Positions 1 through 4,903 of a stretch of DNA of 8,766 nucleotides are shown in pieces (the stretch's first letter is position 1; the number at the start of each line of letters is the position of its first letter). Under the pieces are notes generated by a model that searched no databases, had not been told where the DNA came from, and saw nothing but the letters and a program-made list of their open reading frames with translations. Where the stretch lies: positions 1-8,766 of the forward strand of contig PWGF01000296.1 in assembly GCA_003554375.1 (NCBI GenBank). Reading direction: 5' to 3'. Origin of the DNA: Spirochaetaceae bacterium (GTDB lineage: Bacteria; Spirochaetota; Spirochaetia; DSM-27196; SKKC01). The position numbers were made by a program, and so were the translations under genes.

Positions 1-199
1 AAGAAACAAGCATATCGTGCGCGTACGAGCTTATGTGAGCCCTACTGCTTCTGTATCGCACACTGCAGCGAAACGCTCCATACCCCCCGGCCGCAACGAG
101 CTGCACACGATCTTCGATCGAGGTCTTGACAACGACAATCACCAGATCGATGCCTTCTGGTGCAGTGACAACCGAGCGAACACCGGCAATAGTCCACAT
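1..199 (-). CDS. Enolase-superfamily (mandelate racemase/RspA-like) protein, N-terminus, runs off window; possibly degraded
   Basis: An open minus-strand frame begins at an ATG (197-199) behind a good ribosome site (GGAGG, 9 nt spacing) and stays open to the window edge, giving about 66 residues. The start, MWTIAGVRSVV followed by TAPEGIDLVIVVVKTS, has the pattern of the capping-domain first strands of sugar-acid dehydratases of the mandelate racemase/RspA group, where a short start leads to a T-P-G/E-G turn and a valine-rich strand ending in ET. A later RYR...I..Y....L stretch resembles the helix after the first glycine-rich turn, but residues between about 28 and 42 fit the family poorly, so the gene may be damaged. 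It lies 166 nt downstream of the phosphotriesterase-family gene on the same strand, consistent with a catabolic operon. The catalytic barrel lies outside the window. Family assignment is inference from the N-terminus only. Confidence 0.42.
   Translation of the reverse strand, partial: MWTIAGVRSVVTAPEGIDLVIVVVKTSIEDRVQLVAAGGYGAFRCSVRYRSSRAHISSYAHDMLVS
83..111. repeat. Dispersed direct repeat, copy 1
   Basis: Six C, two G, then a 21-bp block containing gcaacgagctgcacacgat. It matches 2256-2285 apart from one extra G in the second copy. It lies inside the enolase-like frame, exactly where similarity to that family becomes poor. Confidence 0.7.
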
Positions 200-365
200 A
201 CGGCGCAACCTCCGGAGTCGGCAGTGTAACCCCGTCGTGGTCTGTTGAACATGCCGTTGTCTAGATGCAGTGGCCGCTTCACCGCAAAGAAGGAGACGTG
301 AAGCACCCGCGTTCGCCGAGTCAAGGCAGCACGAAGCGAAGAAGAGGCTACGGGCGGCACATAGC

Positions 366-1307
366 TCAGGCCTTCCGTGCAAAGGCCTCGAAGGGGTTAC
401 TACAGGTCAGCCGTGTAACGATCTCCTGCGGGACGCCGGACTGCAGAAGCTTCGGCAGAAAGACCCGTGGCAGGTGAGTGTACTCTCCGGGTAACCCGCC
501 GTCAGGTTGTGCAGGATCGTACCAGCCCCTGTCCTGGCTCAGCAGGAGCCGGTGGACGCAGTCCGCATCCAGCATCTGGTGAATCAGGCGAATGAACGGC
601 TCGTCGTCCCCGTAACTGATTCCGTCGTACTCAATCCATGCCCCGCGCCGAACCATTTCTTCATGCAGCTTGGTGTCCTGCTCCAGGTGGGTATGAATCC
701 AGAGGTAGCGCCCGGGGTCATAGCCAAGCTTCTCGATGGTCTGCAGCTGCTCGAAGGCTACCCATCCTCTCATGGTGTGACTACCGATGAGAGCATCGAC
801 CTCTTTGGCCGCCGTGATCGCCGCCCGCAGTATTCTGCGCTCCATCGGGGTAATACCGTCGTCGCCTGCACTGATCTTGATGAATCCCGCCCGTGATCCG
901 GTGCTCTCTATGCCGTGACACAGTTCCTGTAGCATCCAGTCAGCCAGCTCTCCCTCGGAGGCTTCCTGAGCCCATTCCGGCACCCATGGTTCACGGTATA
1001 TGCCGGTCGCAGCGACGATCGGCATCCCGGAGGCTTCAGCGACGGCTTTCACGATATCCGCCCGTCTGCCGACGCCCACAGGAGTGCACTCGACCATAGC
1101 GGTCACACCGGCCGTCCGTGCGTCATCCACCAGCGGGCGCATGACCGGCACCGCCTGCTCCGGCGTTGTGCTGAGCGAATCAGCTGTGTCGGGCGTTCTG
1201 AGGTCGACAAAGACATGCTCATGCGGAAGGATAAGCCCGCAGTCCTGTTGTGAACGCTCGCCCAGAAGGGTAACCAGCTGCCGTGTGTCGGATGCTTGCT
1301 GTGCCAC
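366..1307 (-). CDS. Phosphotriesterase-family amidohydrolase (probable lactonase/PTE-like hydrolase)
   Basis: A binuclear-metal TIM-barrel hydrolase of the phosphotriesterase family, whose members mostly hydrolyse lactones or related esters. Counting from the GTG at 1307 (313 residues), the expected ligands are present: HxH in ILPHEHVF (H29, H31), the lysine normally carboxylated in AGFIKIS (K144), H177 in IGSHTM, a histidine in WIHTHLEQD (H205 or H207), and the aspartate in LLSQDRGWY (D259). TPVGVGRR and GIYREPW are typical of the family. The frame stays open to an ATG at 1466, but that extension overlaps the antisense of a decayed ABC ATPase and lacks family character. GTG 1307 puts the HxH about 28 residues from the start, as usual; an ATG at 1349 is the alternative. 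No good ribosome site precedes GTG 1307, but a TATATT sits at 1314-1319, so a leaderless start is possible. Substrate unknown. Confidence 0.85.
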   Translation of the reverse strand: MAQQASDTRQLVTLLGERSQQDCGLILPHEHVFVDLRTPDTADSLSTTPEQAVPVMRPLVDDARTAGVTAMVECTPVGVGRRADIVKAVAEASGMPIVAATGIYREPWVPEWAQEASEGELADWMLQELCHGIESTGSRAGFIKISAGDDGITPMERRILRAAITAAKEVDALIGSHTMRGWVAFEQLQTIEKLGYDPGRYLWIHTHLEQDTKLHEEMVRRGAWIEYDGISYGDDEPFIRLIHQMLDADCVHRLLLSQDRGWYDPAQPDGGLPGEYTHLPRVFLPKLLQSGVPQEIVTRLTCSNPFEAFARKA

Positions 1308-1438
1308 GCCCCCAATATACCATAATTTCGAGCAGGCTTGCAGCTCCATAACACGCCCGGAGCCCGGCAGGCTCCGTGTCGATCCCAGTGCCCGAGTGGA
1401 GGCGTACGGTGTAAGGGTCGACATAGGGAGAGTTAGTT

Positions 1439-1950
1439 GCGGTGATGGGGCTTCGGGTTCCGGCAAGCCTACCCCGCTTTACAACATCTCCGGAATGGAT
1501 CGGCCTCACTACCGGCAAGGTGATGCTCAACGGCCTCGAGCTCTCGGAGCTTCCCGAGTCCGCGGTCGCGTAGCTTCGGCTTACCAACATGGGATTCATC
1601 TTCCAGCAAATACATCTGCTGAGGAATCATCGATCTTCGACAACATTACGCTCGCGGGGCACCTCTGCGGAAACCACACACGGGCTCAGGTTGAGCGGCG
1701 AGCGCTCAAGCGGCTCGAGAAAACCGGGGTTGCCGAGCTCGCGCAACGGCGGATCGAGCAGGCGCTCTGAGCTCCGACCGCATGCCTTGCCCGCGAACGG
1801 ATCAATGGAGAGGAGTGACGTCACCGGCGAAGTGTGATGACCTGGAACATCACCTTGCCGGGTGACACCAAGATACCGAAGGAACTCGGGCAACGGCACG
1901 GCTTCAACCTTCTGGTGAAGGGAGAAACGGGCGCGGCCGGGATGAACGAG
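1439..1950 (+). pseudogene. Decayed LolD/MacB-type ABC transporter ATP-binding protein
   Basis: Homology to an ABC ATPase is spread over several frames. Frame one gives GASGSGKPTPLYNISGMDRP (about 1439-1500), a Walker A in which the usual S-T-L is P-T-P. A shifted frame gives GKVMLNGLELSELPESAVA, an in-frame TAG (1570-1572), then MGFIFQQIHLLRN with the Q-loop glutamines (about 1515-1630). The first frame resumes with SIFDNITLAGHLCGN and RRALKRLEKTGVAELAQRR (about 1630-1770), then a TGA. Beyond this, ACLARERING recalls the helix after the signature motif and DVTGEV recalls Walker B DEPTGEV with codons lost; the signature itself is destroyed. ELGQRHGFNLLV (about 1880-1915) may be the strand before the H-loop, but this is weak. 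Such ATPases work with FtsX-type permeases in lipoprotein or macrolide export; no permease is recognisable. With this many lesions it cannot make a working ATPase. Confidence 0.75.
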
Positions 1951-2255
1951 GAATACTCGGTGAAGCTTTACTTCATCAAGCGCGCCATGCATCGATTCAC
2001 TCAGCGGAGTCTACAACGAGGCACGACGCTTGGTGTTATCGCTGCCGCCGTTCCTGGGAGCGGCTTCTCATCGGGTGTCCATGCGACTGATGGTCTATCC
2101 TCCGGCGTTCAATTAGTCTCAATCGGCCCGGCGGCGGTGATTCTGGTTGCGGTGGCAATTACCGGCATCAGGAGCGGCGAGTGGGTTCCCGGTAGGGAGC
2201 GGAGGGGAGGATCGTCCGGGGGCGCACGGTTGTGACGAGAAACGACCGGGAAAGG

Positions 2256-2285
2256 CCCCCCGGGCCGCAACGAGCTGCACACGAT
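2256..2285. repeat. Dispersed direct repeat, copy 2
   Basis: Second copy of the repeat at 83-111, in the same orientation, with one extra G in the G-run. A weaker match (an aaacg block) continues a few bases further upstream in both copies. A perfect hairpin follows immediately. Confidence 0.7.
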
Positions 2286-2287
2286 GT

Positions 2288-2313
2288 CGGGCCCTTCCGA
2301 GTGGAAGGGCCCG
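2288..2313. other. Perfect 11-bp-stem hairpin
   Basis: The arms cgggcccttcc and ggaagggcccg are perfectly complementary with a GAGT loop. Plus-strand transcription would continue into ctcttc, too T-poor for a classic intrinsic terminator. It may be a leftover terminator of the decayed ABC locus or a REP-like element. Confidence 0.4.
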
Positions 2314-2613
2314 CTCTTCAACGCCCATCTGTGCGCGACATTTGTCCGTGGCCCTCGATAGTATCTAACCGCAGGAGTCGGGTATAACGCCAATTCCGGC
2401 TCGTTCGCGGAAGATATCGATGAGATCCTCCTCCCTTCGCGTGCGATCTCCGCGCGAGCAGGCGGTGTCATCGAGAAGGAAGAGCATCGTAATCAGGGAG
2501 AAATTGAGAGCAATCGCAATAGGGCGAGTCGGACGACGATTAGGCCGTTCGAAAGTATCGACTTCTTCTGAGCGTCCCGTACGCGGGGCACCGGGTCCGG
2601 TTACCGCTGGGGC

Positions 2614-2712
2614 TTATGGGTAGTACGGGTATGTTCGTACCAAGATTCTGGACGCATCCTGAAGGCCGCGGCGGGCCCGGAACGCCGGCGCGACGAACCG
2701 GACATGTTTCAC
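2614..2712 (-). pseudogene. ParE/RelE-family toxin remnant with internal deletion
   Basis: Starts at a GTG whose last two bases lie in the TGA stop of the upstream antitoxin (GTGA, 2709-2712), the usual coupling for these pairs. It encodes only 32 residues. The first dozen, VKHVRFVAPAFRA, resemble the first strand and start of helix 1 of ParE/RelE toxins that accompany Unstab_antitox proteins. After RRGLQDA the text jumps to SRILVRTYPYY, which resembles the late R-R-x-L-V-R-x-F-P-Y strand, and then a TAA. About 60 middle residues, including both helices, are missing, so no active toxin is expected. Similarity is short and read by eye, but position, overlap and two matching ends support it. 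Confidence 0.5.
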
Positions 2713-2936
2713 CGAGTCAGTCGCCGTGCTTCCGCAGAAGCATCTTCTGCAGCGTAGGACCGTGTCTCGCCGCGGTCAAATGCCGCAACCCGCTCTTCAA
2801 TCTCTTGGGCCCACGCCTTGTTGATCTCGGAAATCGGCGTCTTCAGTGATTCAAGCAGTGTCTCTGCAAGCTTGGCGTGCTCCTCTGCCGCCAAAGCCCG
2901 GACTTGCTGTTCGATCTCCTGATAGGAAGCAGCCAT
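2709..2936 (-). CDS. Addiction-module antitoxin, Unstab_antitox (PF09720-like) family
   Basis: A 75-residue protein with the usual layout of this small antitoxin group. An N-terminal helix (SYQEIEQQVRALAAEE) leads to the LAETLLESL motif, then an aspartate/glutamate-poor linker, the AWAQEIEERVAAFDRGE helix, and a tail ending near EARRLTR. Antitoxins of this family bind and neutralise a ParE/RelE-type toxin encoded just downstream and repress their own promoter. The ATG at 2936 has a good ribosome site (GAGGTG, 5 nt spacing). The stop overlaps the start of a toxin gene that has lost its middle, so this antitoxin appears to be kept without an active cognate toxin. It is divergent from the vapB gene at 3058. 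Confidence 0.75.
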   Translation of the reverse strand: MAASYQEIEQQVRALAAEEHAKLAETLLESLKTPISEINKAWAQEIEERVAAFDRGETRSYAAEDASAEARRLTR

Positions 2937-2962
2937 GTTTCACCTCGCTGCGCGGAACAGGT

Positions 2963-3049
2963 GCAAGCGCGTATCGTCCGATCCGCGGACAAGAGCACGG
3001 GTGCTGCCGTGACGATCGCCAAGTACGCATCGTGGACATATACGAGCAT
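2963..3049 (-). pseudogene. Possible VapC (PIN-domain) C-terminal fragment
   Basis: A minus-strand frame just upstream of the Unstab_antitox gene reads VYVHDAYLAIV followed by APVLLSADRTIRA. This resembles the end of PIN-domain toxins, where D-A-x-Y-L-A-L leads by a short helix to P-L-L-T-A-D-R. Spacing between the two aspartates is about two residues shorter than usual. Upstream residues of the frame are antisense to vapB and do not resemble a PIN domain. It could be a relic of another toxin gene overwritten when vapBC arrived, or chance similarity. Confidence 0.25.
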
Positions 3050-3057
3050 CAGGCGAT

Positions 3058-3312
3058 ATGCTTGTGCATATGCGAACCACCGTCGTTCTGGAGGACGATC
3101 TATCGCTTGAAATCGAGCGCATTGCCGGCGAGTGGAGCATGACCAAGAAGGAAGTGATCGACGAATTGCTCCGGCGTGGCTTGGCGTCGGAACTGCCGGG
3201 TGAACGGCCTACGGTGCAGACCGTTCACCAAGATCTCGGGGCGTGCAGGATACCGAATCCGGACAACGTTTCCGAGGTTCTCTCGGCCACTGAGGGTGAG
3301 GCGTTCAAGTGA
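3058..3312 (+). CDS. vapB: VapB-type ribbon-helix-helix antitoxin
   Basis: An 84-residue protein (80 if ATG 3070 is used) whose N-terminus MRTTVVLEDDL is the beta-strand of an RHH DNA-binding domain, followed by the helices LEIERIAGEWSMTKKEVIDELLRRGL. The last 40 residues are probably the disordered toxin-binding part. Antitoxins of this kind dimerise, bind their operator and block the partner PIN ribonuclease. ATG 3058 has a short AGG four bases upstream; ATG 3070 matches the usual N-terminus better but lacks a ribosome site. The stop codon overlaps the toxin GTG (GTGA, 3309-3312). The partner toxin is internally deleted. Confidence 0.8.
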   Translation: MLVHMRTTVVLEDDLSLEIERIAGEWSMTKKEVIDELLRRGLASELPGERPTVQTVHQDLGACRIPNPDNVSEVLSATEGEAFK

Positions 3313-3602
3313 TACTGCTGGACGCGAATGTGCTCATCTATGCGTACGATCGTGGTTCCAGACACAATTCGTACATGCGAGCATGGCTGTCGCCTCTCGC
3401 ACCGTGGGTTCCACAACCGACGGATCGGCACATTGATGTCATCGATCGGATCCTGGAATCGACTTCAGCTCATGCCAACGATATACCGGACGTGCACCTT
3501 GCGGCGCTCGCCTTGGAGCACGGCCTCAAGCTCTATTCCACCGATGCAGACTTTGCCAAGTACGCCGATGTCACTTGGATCAACCCATTGGAGGAACGGT
3601 AG
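3309..3602 (+). CDS. vapC: VapC-family PIN-domain toxin with a large internal deletion
   Basis: Begins with the PIN strand MILLDANVLIYAYDRGS (catalytic D5) and ends with the intact C-terminal half: DVHLAALALEHG (D61), LYSTDADF (D79) and the typical WINPL ending. Full-length relatives have about 130-140 residues; this one has 97. The join falls near residues 27-35 (AWLSPLAPWVPQPTDRH): the start of the second helix runs straight into the region that normally follows residue 75 or so. About 40 residues are absent, including the segment with the conserved glutamate that completes the acidic metal site. The frame is preserved, so a protein may be made, but ribonuclease activity is doubtful; it might still bind VapB. 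The GTG start overlaps the vapB stop. Confidence 0.8.
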   Translation: MILLDANVLIYAYDRGSRHNSYMRAWLSPLAPWVPQPTDRHIDVIDRILESTSAHANDIPDVHLAALALEHGLKLYSTDADFAKYADVTWINPLEER

Positions 3603-3757
3603 AGGGGGCACGACAGGGACCATTCATCCCGGTAAGGGACGCCGGGGAGGCACCAGGAGTACCTATCGCCTCACGGACGGACCTCGAGAAAGCTGGGAAG
3701 GAAGAGTGCCGTGCGGTTAAGCCGCGTCTTCCGACGGCAAGGGGGGCACCGGATCCG

Positions 3758-4174
3758 TCAGCCTTCCCACGGGTTAACCAGGTCGACGCCGCATCGCGAC
3801 AGGTCCGCGGTGTTGGGGGTGGCCAGCAGGGCGCCGTGACGGCCGGCAAGGGCGGCGAGCATGCAGTCCGCAACCGGCGCCGGCCCGCCGGACTGCTGCA
3901 GCTGTGCCGATAGTCGCCCCCATACTGTTGCCGCTTTGGCGTCAAACGGGAGGATTCTCCCCTGAAACCGATCCAGCAGCTGCTCGAGCCAGATGCGCAA
4001 TGCCTGCGCCTTGGCTCCGGGATCGAGCAATCGGACGCCTTTCTCCAGCTCGCCGATAGTGATTGCCGCCAGATAGACCCGATGCTCCGGCAGGCTTTCG
4101 ATCCAACTCATAACGCGCGGTTCCGGAGCGGGCTTGATCGATTCCAAGAGCACGCAGGTGTCAAGAATAATCAC
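3758..4174 (-). CDS. vapC: VapC/FitB-like PIN-domain toxin (full length)
   Basis: A 138-residue PIN-domain protein closest in layout to the FitB/VapC group that pairs with Phd-type antitoxins. The N-terminal strand MIILDTCVLLESIKP carries D5; ITIGELEKGV carries E42; PVADCMLAALA carries D103; the fourth position is in TPNTADL (N121/D124), and the protein ends VNPWEG as usual. These acidic residues coordinate magnesium or manganese in family RNases, which cut tRNA or rRNA. P120 replaces the arginine common before N-T, a small oddity. Translation begins at a GTG sharing the antitoxin's TGA (GTGA, 4171-4174). It is the only apparently intact toxin in the cluster and is convergent with the deleted vapC at 3309. 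Confidence 0.9.
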   Translation of the reverse strand: MIILDTCVLLESIKPAPEPRVMSWIESLPEHRVYLAAITIGELEKGVRLLDPGAKAQALRIWLEQLLDRFQGRILPFDAKAATVWGRLSAQLQQSGGPAPVADCMLAALAGRHGALLATPNTADLSRCGVDLVNPWEG

Positions 4175-4410
4175 AGCTCCACCTCGCGCCCTGAGTCGGT
4201 GTCGCGGGAGACATCAAGCTCGGCACGCGGGGCACTCAGCAGGAAATCCTTCAGGCTTTGACTCCCAAGCACGCCGGTGAACTGTTCGGCCGGCAGTATG
4301 ACTACCGCATCCTGCCCGCGGCGGGTAACCAGCTGCGGCCCGTCCTCCAGCGCAGTATTCACGAGCTCACTGAAACGAGCTTTGGCTTCCTGGAGTGACC
4401 ATGTACGCAT
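4171..4410 (-). CDS. Phd/YefM-family antitoxin
   Basis: A 79-residue antitoxin. MRTWSLQEAKARFSELVNTAL followed by GPQLVTRRGQDAVVILPAEQF is the standard Phd/YefM fold, in which the N-terminal half dimerises and binds DNA and the C-terminal tail (from about SLKDFLLSAPRAELDVSRD) wraps the toxin. The RRG-x-D-A-V-V-I-L-P signature is complete. ATG 4410 follows a strong purine-rich ribosome site (GGGAGGAGG). The gene overlaps the VapC start by four bases. Upstream lie a duplicated 12-bp unit and two short palindromes that are candidate autoregulatory operators. Confidence 0.9.
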   Translation of the reverse strand: MRTWSLQEAKARFSELVNTALEDGPQLVTRRGQDAVVILPAEQFTGVLGSQSLKDFLLSAPRAELDVSRDTDSGREVEL

Positions 4411-4422
4411 ATCCTCCTCCCT

Positions 4423-4446
4423 AGTCCGTAGAGAAGTCCGTAGAGA
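4423..4446. repeat. Tandem duplication of a 12-bp unit
   Basis: The unit agtccgtagaga occurs twice with no gap (4423-4434 and 4435-4446), directly upstream of the phd ribosome site. A TTTAAT on the minus strand (4449-4454) could be the -10 element, placing the duplication in the 5' leader. Confidence 0.85.
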
Positions 4447-4456
4447 GTATTAAAGC

Positions 4457-4489
4457 CTAGTCAGACTAGTCGGGACTCATCGGTGAGTC
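4457..4489. promoter_or_regulatory. Candidate operator/promoter region of phd-vapC
   Basis: Two palindromes are adjacent: ctagt-cag-actag (4457-4469) and gactca-tcgg-tgagtc (4474-4489). They sit just upstream of a possible -10 (TTTAAT, 4449-4454, minus strand); no good -35 is seen. Phd-family antitoxins repress by binding palindromes near the promoter, so these are plausible binding sites. The tail of the HEPN remnant overlaps them. Confidence 0.35.
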
Positions 4490-4609
4490 ATCTTTGCCAC
4501 GTGGGCGGCTCGGTGCCTCGGGCCGGTCGGGTTGCTTAGGGAGCGTCTCGGGGTTCCTATTGTGATCCGCCTTTTTCAGCCACTGCTTTAGATATTCCTG
4601 CTCGGTCAC
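4466..4609 (-). pseudogene. HEPN-domain toxin remnant (N-terminal stub)
   Basis: Begins at a GTG that overlaps the TGA of the nucleotidyltransferase gene (GTGA, 4606-4609). The first 17 residues, VTEQEYLKQWLKKADHN, match the opening helix of HEPN proteins partnered with MNT antitoxins (M-T-x-x-E-x-L-x-x-W-L-x-K-A-x-x-D). The remaining 30 residues are proline- and charge-rich (PKQPDRPEAPSRPRGKDD), unlike a HEPN domain, and end at TAG 4466. HEPN toxins are about 120-140 residues and need a later R-x4-6-H motif for RNase activity; it is absent. Most likely the 3' part was deleted and unrelated DNA is now read through, ending in the phd operator region. A functional micro-protein cannot be excluded. 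Confidence 0.55.
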
Positions 4610-4896
4610 AGCCTAATCCCTGAGCTAAGCGCCTCGTGGACGGTGCTGCCGCGCTTGTCGTGGATCTCCTCCGGCGACTTAACCAACACATCGACATCAA
4701 CACCGGCCTGCGCAAGGCGCTGCCTACAGCGGGTGGCCAGTCGAAGCCGTTCCTTCGGGCCAAGACGACGCGATACGACCGCCAACACGTCGTAATCGCT
4801 GTCGGCCCCACAATCGCCGTGCGCACGCGATCCAAAGAGCACAATCTGCTCTGCGCCGGTTACTTCCTCGACGACTTGTCTGATTAGCTCAGTCAT
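4606..4896 (-). CDS. MNT-type nucleotidyltransferase antitoxin (MntA-like)
   Basis: A 96-residue minimal nucleotidyltransferase. The motifs are complete: FGSRAHGD (G22-S23), DSDYDVLAV with D34 and D36, and the third carboxylate in GVDVDVLV (D68 or D70). Such proteins pair with HEPN RNases and are known in the MntA-HepT system to inactivate the toxin by attaching AMP to it. ATG 4896 has a GAGAG ribosome site; a longer start at 4917 would overlap the photolyase stop. A TATACT at 4906-4911 could drive transcription from just upstream of the ATG. The downstream HEPN partner is only a stub, so this is now an orphan antitoxin. Confidence 0.85.
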   Translation of the reverse strand: MTELIRQVVEEVTGAEQIVLFGSRAHGDCGADSDYDVLAVVSRRLGPKERLRLATRCRQRLAQAGVDVDVLVKSPEEIHDKRGSTVHEALSSGIRL

Positions 4897-4903
4897 CTTA
4901 CTC

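Larger units (their letters stand above)
1951..2607. other. No recognisable intact gene
   Basis: Short frames exist on both strands, but none has a family pattern, a convincing ribosome site and an adequate length together. A plus frame runs on from the ABC remnant to 2235 and includes a hydrophobic stretch (about 2115-2165, IGPAAVILVAVAITG), conceivably a permease fragment. A start-less open frame at 2362-2571 is charged in its second half and unrecognised. The region also holds a copy of the dispersed repeat and a strong hairpin. It looks like eroded DNA. Confidence 0.5.

Noticed and set aside
91..111. Similarity of gcaacgagc to a conserved 16S rRNA segment
   Set aside because: Only nine bases agree; the following bases and surroundings differ from rRNA.
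507..1770. Plus-strand frames at 507-896 and 1000-1770
   Set aside because: The first, and the left part of the second, are antisense to the phosphotriesterase gene. Only the right end of the second carries ABC ATPase relics, already listed as a pseudogene.
1834..2235. Plus-strand frame of 133 codons as an independent gene
   Set aside because: No ribosome site and no coherent family pattern. Its first part may be the tail of the ABC pseudogene and the rest is unrecognised.
3603..3757. Possible terminator between the convergent vapC genes
   Set aside because: A short nested hairpin exists near 3708-3740, but without a T-run on either side, so it is not called.
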